Positions 33,895 through 44,500 of a stretch of 64,000 nucleotides of DNA are shown in pieces; the first letter of the stretch is position 1; every line of letters starts with the position of its first letter. The position numbers and the translations under genes are program-made. This stretch comes from Conchocele bisecta (lineage: Eukaryota; Mollusca; Bivalvia; Lucinida; Thyasiridae), in the NCBI GenBank assembly GCA_029237695.1, contig CM055272.1:13690042-13754041 (forward strand), in the 5' to 3' direction. The notes under the pieces are model-generated. The model had not been told where the DNA came from. It saw nothing but the letters and a program-made list of their open reading frames with translations, and made no database searches.

Positions 33895-34461
33895 GAGGAA
33901 AATACAGATTTAGAGGTCCATATTAGAGATGTTCCGGATAAGGCGGCCATGGCAGAAGAACGGCCAACTTCGCCCTGGCCGCGTTATGGCAAAGAGAAGA
34001 AGAAAGGAGTAACCAGATCTTGTACGTTAGGCGTAGCTAGACCGGAACAAGCTGTGCGGCAAGATTAGGCTCTGAAGTCGTCCTTGGCGGGCTACGGGGT
34101 AGAGGCAGGAAATCACAAGGTTTTTGATGTCACCCCACCCAATGCTACTGGGCGCCATGAAGAAATGGGGGGGGGGGGGTATGAAAATCCAGCTGGTGGA
34201 ATCAGCAAAGCCAAACGGGGGCTTGCTGGGCGATAACGTTACTGAAGTACAGCGGATAGGTACTGGAAACAGCGCTGGTGACAACACTGAGGGTGTAGTG
34301 TTGGGGCTACTGGACAGACCAGTAGGGGAAGTGTCGACTAAAAAAGGTGCAATGGTGACGACCAATGTTATGTACAGTTTTTCGATGTAAATAGTTCAGA
34401 TATTATTAGGGAAGCAGAAAGCAGGAAATCAGGCATTTTTGCAAAAGGGGATATTGCCGTT
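33895..34461. other. Inner element gag-protease spacer
   Basis: No recognised domain. An 88-codon plus frame (34,124-34,390) includes a G-run. It probably encoded the gag-pol linker before decay. Confidence 0.4.
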
Positions 34462-35073
34462 ATGGAGTTTAATTGGTTGATAAACTGCGGGTCATCAGAC
34501 ACATTTATGTCAATGAAATCACATAGCCGGATACCTACAAATCTGCGACCGGATCTGAGAAGTTGGAAGGGTCAGGCTAAGCAGGCCGATGGACAACCAT
34601 TACAGGTGCATGGGATGGCAGAATTGGAGATTACAGTGGGCAGATATGCGGCCAAAATGGAGGTTATAGTCGCAGCTATAGATGGAGATGGGATATTGGG
34701 CTTGGATTTTCTCTTTAAGTCAGGGTGTAGATTAGATTTTAAAGGGTGCTGCATGACGTTAGAAGATAGTACTGCACACGAGAAAGAGATTATCTGTTTC
34801 AGGGTATATGCTGATGCATGTATAACTGTCACAGCCGAACATGAAGCTGTTGTGTCAGGGCAAGCCAGGGGACAAGGTGTCCACAAGTGGCAAGGACTGG
34901 GATTAGTACAACCAGAGGAGGAGAGTTGGGCGAGCAAACACGGAATACTTATTGGACGGACATTAGTAGCAGAGCCACCTGACAGTGCCAGCATGCACGT
35001 GAGGGTGATACATTTAACCTCTGAACCTGTTACTATACCGAAGGGCAGTAGTTTGGCTGTGGTGGAGATATAA
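34462..35073 (+). pseudogene. Inner gypsy aspartic protease with altered active site
   Basis: An open 203-codon frame. The family's WLIDTGSS position reads 'NWLINCGSSDTFMS': the catalytic Asp is Asn and the Thr is Cys. The partner motif 'DGILGLDFLFKSGCRLD' is intact. Retroviral-type proteases need the Asp, so the product would be inactive. The frame runs to a TAA at 35,071-35,073, and a Met (35,073) of the next frame overlaps it by one base. Confidence 0.8.
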
Positions 35074-36248
35074 TGGAAGAAGACGTTCAGATGGCCAACA
35101 CGGAAACGGCATATAATTGTACAGTTTCTACAGAAAACGAGGGGACAGACACACATATAGGATTACCAGCCTTTATGGAAGACCTGTGTACCAGAAGTTG
35201 TGAACATCTAACACAATCACAGTCGGCGGTTGTGAGAAGGCTGCTGACAGAATACAGAGACATATTTTCACAGTCTGATCTAGATTTAGGTCGTACCTAT
35301 TTGGTGAAGCATACAATAGACACTGGAAATGCACATCCTATACGACAGAGATATCGCAGGTTACCTAGGTGCCAACAAGAGGAAACAGACAGACAAGTAG
35401 CAGATTTACCGGATAGGGGACTGATTGAACCATCAAGCAGTCGCATTTGCTTCGCCTATAGTATTAGTTAAAAAGAAAGATGGAACTACCCGGTTTTGCT
35501 GTGACTTTAGAGCCTTGGACAAATCAACGGTGAAGGACTCCTACCCTATACCAAATAAACAAGAGGCTTTAAAATCCCTATCGGAAGCGAAATGGTATTC
35601 TGTGATGGACCTCTGCGCTGGATATTGGCAGGTCGAATTGAGTGAAGAGGCGAAGGAAAAGTCAGCTTTCACAGTGCGCAGTGGCCTATGTCAGTGGCGA
35701 GTAATGCCTATGGGATTTACAGGGGCAGCACCAACATTTGAAAGTCTTATAGAACGCATTTTAAAAGATTATGCTGGAAAATTCTGTTGATCTACTTAGA
35801 CGATATTATTGTATTTGGGAGTACATTTGTGGAAGAAGTAGAAAGGTTAAAACAGATGTTTCAGAAACTTCGAGAAGCTGGTTTAAAGGTGAAAGGAAAG
35901 AAATGTAATTTGTTCTAGAATAAAATGAAATATCTAGGGCATGTAGTCAGTGAAGCAGGAGTACAAGCAGATCCGGAGAAAATAGAAGCAGTACGCAGTT
36001 GTAAGCAGCCTAGCTGTGCCAGTGAGGTGCGGTGTTTTGTGGGTTTAGCATCATACTACAGGCGTTTTATCCAGGGGTTTGCAGAAATCGCCAGGCCACT
36101 TCATAGACTAACAGAGAAAGATGCAGCATTTAAATGGACCCCACAGAATCAAGCAGCATTCGAGACATTACAGAACAAGTTGATTAGTGTGCCAATTCTT
36201 GCGTACCCACGTCAGGAAGGCCTGTATATACGTCAGGTCATGCAATAG
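35073..36248 (+). pseudogene. Inner gypsy reverse transcriptase
   Basis: RNA-dependent DNA polymerase domain over at least three frames. 35,073-35,471: 'YRDIFSQSDLDLGRTYL', 'ADLPDRGLIEPSSS'. 35,425-35,790: 'PIVLVKKKDGTTRFCCDFR', 'WYSVMDLCAGYWQVEL' and 'MPMGFTGAAPTFE'. The catalytic 'YLDDIIVFGS' box near 35,798 lies in yet another frame, followed by an in-frame TAG near 35,918. 'KYLGHVVSEAGVQADP' and 'CFVGLASYYRRFIQGFAE' (thumb/connection) are in 35,925-36,248. Confidence 0.85.
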
Positions 36249-36560
36249 GTGCTGTACTGAGTCAGGAACAAGACGGAAAGGAGAAGGTTATAGGCTATGC
36301 AAGCAAAACATTATACAAGGAATGTACACAGTGTGGCAGAATGGAGGAAGTAGACCAGTCAGACGGTCAAGTTAGGTGGATTAGGAAGACAGAGGTCATG
36401 CCAGATGTAACTGCAGAGCAAATGGAAGAAGCACAATAGACTAATATAGACCTGAAACTGTTATATGCAGCCAAGACAGAGAATAGAAAACCAGCCTATG
36501 AATATATATCACCTCTTTCCAGTATAGCTAAGGCATATATTGCATATATTGCATATATTG
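36249..36560 (+). pseudogene. Inner gypsy RNase H remnant
   Basis: 'GAVLSQEQDGKEKVIGYAS' marks the start of the RNase H domain. The rest (TDN and later Asp motifs) is missing; the sequence jumps to linker-like 'YAAKTENRKPAYEYISP'. A triple 'gcatatatt' direct repeat at about 36,536-36,562 lies at the edge. This is probably an internal deletion. Confidence 0.7.
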
Positions 36561-36589
36561 CTCAGTGGGAACGTATCGTTTTAAGAGGA

Positions 36590-37731
36590 GGGGTGTTGTA
36601 TAGGAAATGGGAAGATAGCAGAAGCAGCGATATTAGATGGCAGCTGATAGTCCCCAAGACGTACGAGAAAACAACATGAGACATTTAGGTCTATTTAAAA
36701 CGCGGAAGAAAATTGCTGACCCTATGTTATTGGCACGGGTGGTCCAGTCATGTTCGTAGTTGGAGCAGACAGTACCGAAGATGTGGAGCTAGAAGTATGC
36801 CCAGACCGAGTCATAAGGCTGAACTCAAACAGTATATTGTGGGAGCACCATTCGAGCGATGTGCAGTCGACGTGTTAGGGCCATTACCCGAGACAGACAG
36901 GGGCAACAAATTAATACTGGTGGTTGGGTGTTACTTTACTAAATGGATGGAGGCTATACCTATACCGGATCAGACAGCAGATACCGTAGCAACCAAATTG
37001 GTGGAGGAAGTTATTTGCCGATATGGTGTTATGTCCGAACTTCACAGTGATCAGGGTCGTAATTTTGAATCAGCAGTTTTTAAAGAAGTATGTAGGCTAC
37101 TAGGCATAACAAAAACCCGATGAACACCGTTCAACCCAAAGTCAGACGGGTTAGTGGAGCGATCAACAGAACCATGGTGGATATGGTGTCCAAGCTGATC
37201 TGTCCTCACCAGAACCAACGTGATTGGGATCAGAAGCTGCCATACGCGCTGCTGGCCTACAGAAGTACAGTACATGAATCTACATGAGAGACACAGAGTA
37301 TGCTGATGTTAAGCCGAGAGCTACGCTTACCAGCCGACATACTCATAGGACAGCCACCAGTTGTAGAAGAGGCCAGACAAGGAACAGATTTTGCTGAGAT
37401 TTTGCGGGACCGAATGCAGTATGTAGGAAACAAGGCTAGAGAGAATCTCCAGTTAGCCGCCGACCGACAAAAGCAGTACTACAACCGTGATGTAGACTGG
37501 GTGAAGCTGAAAGATGGAGAGCTGGTGTGTTACTACAACCAAAACTCGGTTAGGGGACAGTCCGTGAAGCTACAGTGTCAGTGGGAGGGGCCGTATGAAA
37601 TCATTGCTCGATTGTCGGATGTAACATACAAAATTGGTAACAATAACTATCACAAAGATAAAACAGTTCCTTTCAATATATTGAAGCGGTACGGTGCGGT
37701 AGAGCCAGAAAATTGGCGGAGATCGAGTTAG
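36590..37731 (+). pseudogene. Inner gypsy integrase
   Basis: Begins with the pre-integrase segment ('GGVLYRKWEDSR') and a damaged H2C2 zinc domain ('RQYRRCGARSMP', one Cys replaced by Tyr). The catalytic core at 36,713-37,123 reads 'AVDVLGPLPETDRGNKL' (D), 'LHSDQGRNFESAVF' (D) and, after a stop at 37,123, 'KSDGLVERS' (E). The C-terminal region 37,300-37,731 is open ('KLQCQWEGPYEIIARLSD', SH3-like GPY motif). The core acidic residues remain, but stops break the frame. Confidence 0.85.
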
Positions 37732-37979
37732 ACAGGTGTGAAGAATGGTGGTTCTGTAACGGCGAGGCAGGTTACACCATCCCAGTTTCTTAGTCCCAGT
37801 GCCTTGACCCTATAGCAGTATTATTTTGTTCTGGCTGACGTTTTAGGACTACTGGTTTCAACATGTTGTCATTTGCTGTAATTCTGTGAAGTACAGAGTG
37901 AATTTACCTTATGGAGGAGGGGCGATAATACGTATTAATGTACTATGGGTTAAGACATGCGTCAATGGTGTATTTTCAG

Positions 37980-38559
37980 GAGTCGAGTCTGGTTTCCGCT
38001 GCAGGGAGGCAGGTTGTCGTGCTGAGTTCAAGCACGCCGTAATCGCAAGCAGCACGAGGGGGTTCACAGGCGTAGGCGGGACCGATACGACTGTGTGGAG
38101 TGTACGGCGAGTTATAGTAGGGCAGATGATCTGTGGCGTCACGAGCGCAGAAGTCATGGCCACTGGCGCAGATCGAAGGCGGTGGAGGTGCCAGAGAGGC
38201 CAGCAGATGAGCCGAAACTGTCGGATAGGGACATCAATGAGGGGAAGGTGACGGCAGAGACATTGGAGGCCGACGTGCCTACAGACATTGAGGGGGCTCT
38301 AAGTGGGAGTCGACAGGTAATAGCGATGGCCCCTACTAAAGACCTGAAAAGAATCAGGCATGTAGTGGAAGCAGATAGTAGTGGGGCTGAATCAGGAGAT
38401 ACAACGGATTCCAGTAGTAGTGAGGATGGGGACTTTAATTTTGTTTTGTCATATGACCCTTCGTGTCTGTTACGATTGAAATACGTGAAATCGGTGGTTG
38501 TAAAAGAAACGTTTTTGTCCGGCGAATTACAGAGTTGGGAAATTACTTATAATAAGTAA
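37980..38559 (+). pseudogene. Inner gypsy ORF3: C2H2 zinc-finger protein in env position
   Basis: Starts just after an acceptor-like 'ggtgtattttcag' (ends 37,979). The first finger is 'FRCREAGCRAEFKHA', continued by 'NRKQHEGVH' one frame over (C-x4-C-x12-H-x3-H with a small frameshift). The second is 'YDCVECTASYSRADDLWRH' plus 'ERRSH' (C-x2-C-x12-H-x4-H). After the fingers comes an acidic, Ser-rich tail ending at 38,559 ('ADSSGAESGDTTDSSSSED'). It sits between integrase and the 3' LTR, where envelope genes sit in errantiviruses, but it has no signal peptide or membrane segment. The outer element has an analogous ORF at 43,202. Its role is unknown; nucleic-acid binding is inferred from the fingers. 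Confidence 0.7.
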
Positions 38560-38802
38560 TTTCCCAAGGCTGTATATTCGATTATCGAGTACTTATTATA
38601 GCGATACATAGATATTTATTTATATATATGTATCTTATATTTTACTTGCTAAATATTGAACTCATATTGAGTTGCTATAAACTTGGGCCAAAGTACATTA
38701 TAGTGTTATGTTAATAATAGCATGTCATTGTTCTTTCAGCTGTCTTCCTGTTAATTGTATCCTATCCTGATCCAGGAGTATCAGATTTCTAGTAGAGGGC
38801 AA
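38560..38802. other. Inner element 3' untranslated region with purine tract
   Basis: AT-rich. 'agtagagggcaa' (38,791-38,802) abuts the LTR and is the likely polypurine tract. Confidence 0.5.
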
Positions 38803-39568
38803 TGTGACGAACCGTATAGGGGGCGAGTTGGACAGACCGTTAATACTTGGAATGGTGTGCTCCCAGCTCGTCACCTTCTTATTATGCAGCCCAAAGTAAG
38901 ATGCGATTGTAAATATTAACCTACAGTCGGTATCCTGTGGCAGACCCGAGATACAAGACGTAATTTAAATGTAAAGTGCAGCACCACGTACATTTCCCGT
39001 TTTATCATGGGCGCAGCCATATTGGATCACGGTTCCCGGCAGGAGCAGTCAGTCAGCTTATACTTAACTGACTGGTTCCTGGCTGGAGCGCGTGAAGCTA
39101 CCGTATATATACAAATGCGAGGGTATCCGAGTTTAATCTGGACGAGCAGCCGATACGAAAAGGTACTTTACTTGAAGAAGACCAGTGTAGACCTGGGGCA
39201 GTCCTGTTGCGGTGTTGGTGATTATTGAAGCAGCGAATATATATAGATAGACAGAAGAACTATGCCGAGTAGGTGAACCTGAGTATATTTTTTACAGTAG
39301 TCCCGTCAGCCAGAGCTCCCGTTTTACCCGCCGGATCATTATTTTATGTGAATTGACATGTAACCCTATTAATATCTAACGTGTAAATATTTATTCAGTT
39401 AACTAAGTTTGTTGTTGCTTTCTCCAAGTTTGAAGATATATTTTCTTAAGAACCCTATCCCCCTTTTTCCCTCTATCCGTCCTTAGCCCCAGGTCTACGG
39501 CTCGTCGGATTCCCCGGAGAATCAGGGTGAGGAGGCCGCAGGTTTCATACAGGAAACGATCCGTTACA
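38803..39568 (+). mobile_element. Inner gypsy element: 3' LTR
   Basis: 766 bp, same ends as the 5' LTR. It is followed at 39,569 by 'ctag', the right half of the target duplication, and then by the outer element's RT. Confidence 0.92.
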
Positions 39569-40261
39569 CTAGTATCAGCCCTTGGAGTTCACCAAGAAAG
39601 ATGGCAGCACAGATTTTGTGTCGACTTTCGCGCAGTTAATCAAGTGGTAAAGAAGGACTCCTTTCCCTTGGCGCGTATTGCTGAATGTTTGGAGTCTCTG
39701 GAGAGCTCCACATTCTTCAGCTGTATGGATCTAAATCAGGGATATCTACAGATCCATGGGTTTAGCACCGGAAGATATGGAGAAAACTGCATTCTCCACC
39801 AGCCTGGGACTTTTCCACTTCACACGGCTCCCGTATGGATTAGTCACGGCATCCTCAGAGTTCAGCAGGCTCATGGGGGAAGTACTGCGAGGTCTACAAT
39901 GGACTGAATGTTGTGTCTATATGGATGATATTATTGTCACAAGTTCATCATTCGAAGATAACCTCCGGCGACTGGAACACGTCTTTCAGCGACTCCAGGA
40001 AGCACGATTAAAATTAAAACCGCGGAAATGTACGTTGTAAAGGTTCTCGGACATATCGTGTCATCCGAGGGAGTGGCCACTGACGACGACAAAATGGCGG
40101 CAGTCCGTGATTGGCCAGTACCCACATCAGCGAAAAGTCTGAAGTCGTTCATTGGACTCGCATCCTATTACAAACGTTATGTACAAAACTTTAGTCAAAT
40201 TGCCAAGCTATTGTACCGGATAGGGGAGAAAGGAGTAAAACTGCTACATGTATGTACATAA
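39569..40261 (+). pseudogene. Outer gypsy reverse transcriptase, continued
   Basis: Resumes directly after the inner element. Near 39,590 a base loss shifts the frame. Then come 'RFCVDFRAVNQVVKKDSF', 'FFSCMDLNQGYLQ', a shift near 39,755, 'FHFTRLPYGLVTASSEF' and the catalytic 'CCVYMDDIIVTSSSF' (about 39,910). A stop and shift at about 40,038 precede 'LGHIVSSEGVATDDDKM' and 'FIGLASYYKRYVQNFSQ'. This domain and the stub at 31,049-31,350 were one before insertion. Confidence 0.88.
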
Positions 40262-40910
40262 GAAGACCAGCTGGCATTCGACCAGCTGAAGCAGGCGTTA
40301 ACATCGGCTCCGATGCTCGGGTTTCCTCATGCTGGGAATCCATTCTGGCTGGATACCGACTGTTCAGACATAGCTATGGGAGCGGTTCTGAGTCAAGCGC
40401 ACGATGGCAAAGAGCGAGTTATCGCATACATGAGTAAAACCTTGAATAAGCATGAAACCTCATAATGTACAACGCGGAAAGAATTGTTAAGTCTGGTAAC
40501 CAGCGTTAAGCATTTCCATAACTACCTATATGGACAGGAAGTGAATGTACGTACAGACAACGCCACTGTCCTGGATGAGAAGGCTCAAATGTCCAGAAGA
40601 TCAGACGGCGAGGTGGTTGCAGTACCTGGAAACGTACAACTTGAACATCACCCATCGTCAAGGTCGTCTTCATAGTAACGCGGATGCACTTAGTCGACGG
40701 CCGTGTACCGTATGCAGTAAACTAGAAACGCGAAGCGAAGAAGCTGAACCGGCGAGCACCGTACCGGTCTTGATGATGTCGTCCAGTGAGGCCACCGAGA
40801 TGACGGATGGGTATGGGTCTGAGGATATTGACATTCGGGTTGTAACACGTGGTCAACATCAAAGTCTAGCATCAGATGAACTGAAACCAACCACATTTCA
40901 ACCGATATAG
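40262..40910 (+). pseudogene. Outer gypsy RNase H and linker
   Basis: 'PFWLDTDCSDIAMGAVLSQ' carries the first Asp region, then 'RVIAYMSKTLNKHETS'. A TAA stands next, where a Tyr codon is usual before 'CTTRKELLSLV'. 'EVNVRTDNATVL' and, in another frame, 'RLHSNADALSRRPC' complete the domain. After it comes a short linker to 40,910. Confidence 0.8.
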
Positions 40911-41020
40911 TTAACGCACAAGCTCAGGATCAGAATATAGGCCCAATCATTAGTGCGTTAGAGACACATCACCAGCCAACATGGAACCAAATTTCAGGTT
41001 GTAGTTCCAAAACTAAAACA

Positions 41021-42218
41021 TTGTGGAGGCACTGGGACCGGTTGGAACTACACGGGGGAATGTTATACAGGAAGTGGCTTGTGGAGAATGACCGATACTG
41101 CCACATTCAGCTTGTAGTGCCTGAATGCAAACAAGCAGACATTCTCCATAATTATCACAATATTCCGACATCTGCCCACCTAGCTACCAATAAAATGTTA
41201 GACAAGAGTTAGACAACATTTCTACTGGCCCGGCATGTCAGATTACATAGGTCAATATTGCAAGCAATGTAATCAGTGTTCCGCGCGCAAACCAGCAAAA
41301 CTTACAAAGGCACCATTGGGAGCATGTCCGGTGGGTGAACCAATGGAGAAAGTTGCCATTGACATTTTGGGTCCGTTGCCAATTACCAACCGAGGAAATC
41401 GATTTGTACTGGTCATTTGCGACTTGTTTACCAAATGGGCAGAGGCTATCGCATTACCAGACTCCGAAGCCACCACCGTGGCCACCGCGTTGATCGACCA
41501 TTTTATTTCAAGAATGTGTACGCCGTTAATTATCCTATCAGATCTCGGAAAATGTTTTGAGGCCAAGCTGTTTCGGGAAATGTGCGAGTGCCTGCAGATA
41601 CATAAGGTTTCAACCTATGTGATGCGGCCACATGCCAATGGGTTTGTGGAACGTTTTAATCGGACACTGACAAGCATGTTGACAATGTACTGCGAAAATG
41701 ATCAACGGAATTGGGACCGATTTCTCCAACAAGTGTTATTGGCATATCGATCTTCAAGACATGCGTCCACAGGTTGTTCACCAAATAAAATGGTATTCGG
41801 CAGAGAAATCTCCCTCCCCATGACGGTAGTGATCGGCCTGCCTGCAACCGACGTAACCACAACGAGTGTCGACGACTATGTTGTGGATTTACAAAATTCG
41901 CTCACTACTGCCCATGACTTGGCGCGTAAGGCTCTGAAACAACATGCTCTATACAGGAAACGGCATTATGACACTAACGCCAAACAGCGGTCCCTTGCTG
42001 TTGGCTAGGTTGTCTGGTTATTCGACCCAAGTCGAAAGGTGAGAGTATCGTCCAAGTTCACCAGTAAATTGAAAGGGTCCTGCCTCGTGGTCCGCAAGAT
42101 CGACGACATGATGTACCAAACGAAAGGCCATGCAACCAGCGAGGCTCACCATATCGACCGACTTCGTCCGTACCATGTACTGGATCTACCGCGATGGTTT
42201 TCTCGGGTTAAGTTGTAG
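41021..42218 (+). pseudogene. Outer gypsy integrase
   Basis: The H2C2 zinc domain is complete: 'HNYHNIPTSAHL' and 'YCKQCNQCSARK', with one frameshift near 41,210. Catalytic D-D-E: 'KVAIDILGPLPITNRG' (D), 'IILSDLGKCFEAKL' (D) and 'NGFVERFNRTLTSML' (E). In many relatives the second box is SDQGxNF and the third SDGxVER, so both are somewhat altered. A TAG (42,006-42,008) interrupts before the C-terminal 'VVWLFDPSRKVRVSSKF'. The true end is near 42,218 ('RWFSRVKL', then stop). Confidence 0.88.
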
Positions 42219-43197
42219 TGTCGCAAGGTCGCGCCACATTATCTCTGAAAGACAACGTGAAACAGAAAACATTTGTTAGTTATTGTGTTCAAGTTATTGT
42301 TAGTGTTCAAATTTACTAATTTACTAGTCAGTACCAATAAATACCAGTAATGCAATATTTCATAGCTTAAACAAGGAACTTTGTGTGTGTCTCTCGGATA
42401 GTTATATACCTATAATGAAATTATAGATTCCTAGCCGCGGTTAAATAGATGTGCCATAAGAAAAACATTTGAGTGCATGTACTTTATTTTCACGTAATAT
42501 TCACCTGTAGTTGAAATTGACTAACGGAACTGAGCTGAGGCAAACGTATTAATTGTACCTACCAGTTATAGTCCTGGAATAGTATTAAGCTCATGTTGCT
42601 GCGCAGCACACATTTAAATATGGAATGAGATGTAGGGAGGTAAAAGTTGGACTGATCACCCAGGGTTTTACGATAGACGATAGCTGATAATCTGTGTGTA
42701 ATTACAGAGTAATTATTCGCCATATCCAAGGGATAGAATACTGGTATTGGCAAAACAGCAACTCTATTTCCAGTGTCTGTAAACTCAGGTCTTAGGTATA
42801 AAAACACAAAATATGTCAACGGATAATACCATATGACGCTTAATGTTGGTACAATCAGAAGTAATTGAGCTATAGCTTGTAGGAATGCAACTAAAACAAA
42901 TTCCTAATACAAGCAGCAGTAGATGGGTCAATTGTTTCTCACAGTGCAAATAATTGAACAAGAACTCCTCCGAATGTAAATTGAAAATGTGTGACCATGC
43001 ACCAATTGCAATATAATGTGTACTTACAATATGCTCAATTGGGAACAAATTGCAACAGAAACTTTTAACAATGAAGTATTAAATGTTACAAGTAATGTTA
43101 TCTGGATGATGAATGACTTGTCCGATACCCAAGTCAATAATTATCATGTGAAATAATACAGTGTGACGTGAAGACTCCAGAAAATAAATATATGTTA
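42219..43197. other. Outer element spacer between integrase and ORF3
   Basis: About 980 bp, AT-rich, no convincing frame. The minus frames at 42,559 and 42,785 have no domains. If ORF3 is made from a spliced RNA, this spacer would be its intron or leader. Confidence 0.45.
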
Positions 43198-43201
43198 CAG
43201 A

Positions 43202-44400
43202 ATGACCATCACTTGTGAACTGTGTCAAGAGGGATTTGAGAGAAAGGGGCGTCTAAAGAAGCACATGATGAGCCCTGTTCACAACAGGCTGCACGTCTTC
43301 TGTGCCTGGTGCTACGACAAGGATCGGGACCACCGAGTGACAGATCTGCGCAGGCATGTCATCAAGCAACATACTGGGATTGAAGCCCTCCTGTCGGCAG
43401 AATTATTTACGAAGCCACCTTATTCTACTTCGCCCGCTATCCACATGCTTATGTAACCGTGGTGGATCCCACCCCACAGAACAACGCTTGTGCCGTTGAG
43501 ACAATGGATGCCATTCGGTCGTGGACCAATGTCCACACGACATCACCACACACCCTGAAAGTGTGTGAGTTTGGGTGGCGACAGGCCCTCGCGACACCCA
43601 TACACTCTGGAGCGGAGACACCAGCGTATGTGCATCTCCGAAGCCAACCTTGTGTGCACCCGCGTCTCGGGACAGTATGTACAGTCCGACCCACCCGGAG
43701 ATTTGCAACAAGCCGCCTGCCCCTGTATGGGATATTATTTCCGTGGGGACTGACCGATCCATGGTCATGGTTCGTGATGGCCAATCCAAATTTAAGGTCA
43801 TACTAAGTTCATCCCTACCAGAAGAGGATCTGAGGCGCATTCGTGGCCGGATCTCCAATTCCGGAAACTTCAGGGTGTCAGGCGATAGGGTGCCAGTGCG
43901 AGGGGTGGAATATGTTGGGTTTCAGAGCTCTATATGGACCATGTAGGCAAATATATGAGGAAGCCCCTCCACCCCCCCCCCCCCCCCCCCACGTACTCCA
44001 CCGTATCATCTGCAATACCGGAGCGGTCTATCGCGCCGCGTGCCCGGGATATTCTTAAACGAGGAGCAATGCCGCTGGTATCACCGTGCATGGGCCGAAG
44101 AGGAAGCAGTCACCCTGCATGGACCTGTGTCACAGTTCCGGTGGCCACCACGCGGGTGGAAGAACATGACCCCTAAGCAAGAGGAGACAGGTGTTCAATT
44201 GTGTGGCCATGAGTTTGGACGTAGACAGTTCGGGATTTCCAAAATCAGCTCAGGAAGAGCTTGGTGACAAATTTGCCTTTCTGATTCTGCCGGACTCGGC
44301 GAAAGTATTTCAGTCGGAATCCCAGAAGATGCGTCTGTCTAACTTTTCACAACTGCGTAAAATCGCGGTCTCGAGATGGCGACACTCGATTTGTTGAGAT
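43202..44400 (+). pseudogene. Outer gypsy ORF3: C2H2 zinc-finger protein in env position
   Basis: The first codon lies one base after an acceptor-like 'atatatgttacag' (ends 43,200). Finger 1: 'CELCQEGFERKGRLKKH' with a second His five residues on (C-x2-C-x12-H-x5-H). Finger 2: 'FCAWCYDKDRDHRVTDLRRH' then 'VIKQH' (C-x2-C-x14-H-x4-H). The frame stops at 43,456. Coding-like sequence continues in other frames: 'YFARYPHAYVTVVDPTPQ'; 'VILSSSLPEEDLRRIRGR' at 43,575-43,946; and 'ELGDKFAFLILPDSAKVF' at 44,191-44,397. The full product was perhaps 350-400 residues. C-runs at 43,967 may have caused slippage. There is no membrane segment, so it is not envelope-like. It parallels the inner element's ORF3. 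Confidence 0.65.
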
Positions 44401-44477
44401 GATGGAGCAGGCCGCAAGACTCCGCGACACGTCAGTGGACTCGTATTTAACTGTAGATTCTACTTTCAACGGAGTGA

Positions 44478-44500
44478 AAGTCTTGGGGGGGGGGGGTGAA
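44478..44500 (+). promoter_or_regulatory. Polypurine tract of the outer element
   Basis: A purine-rich run with about a dozen G then 'tgaa', directly abutting the TGTAAG start of the 3' LTR. It primes plus-strand DNA in LTR retrotransposons. Its presence fixes the 3' LTR start at 44,501. Confidence 0.8.

Larger units (their letters stand above)
31351..39568 (+). mobile_element. Inner Ty3/gypsy retrotransposon, full length (~8.2 kb)
   Basis: Bounded by two LTRs, each starting TGTGACGAACC and ending GATCCGTTACA, with a 4-bp target duplication: 'gagcctag' on the left and 'ctagtatc' on the right. It is inserted in the RT domain of the outer element in the same orientation. Order: LTR, primer site, gag (with an internal tandem duplication), degenerate protease, RT, remnant RNase H, integrase, zinc-finger ORF3, LTR. 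All coding parts carry frameshifts or stops. Confidence 0.92.

Noticed and set aside
34027..35156. Minus-strand frames inside the inner gypsy element (34,027-34,365 and 34,572-35,156)
   Set aside because: They are shadows of the plus-strand protease region.
43403..43858. 151-codon minus frame
   Set aside because: It is a shadow of the zinc-finger ORF3 region, which has the acceptor site and finger motifs on the plus strand.
37980..44400. Envelope gene downstream of pol
   Set aside because: No signal peptide, furin-type site or transmembrane segment is visible. C2H2 fingers define these ORFs instead.
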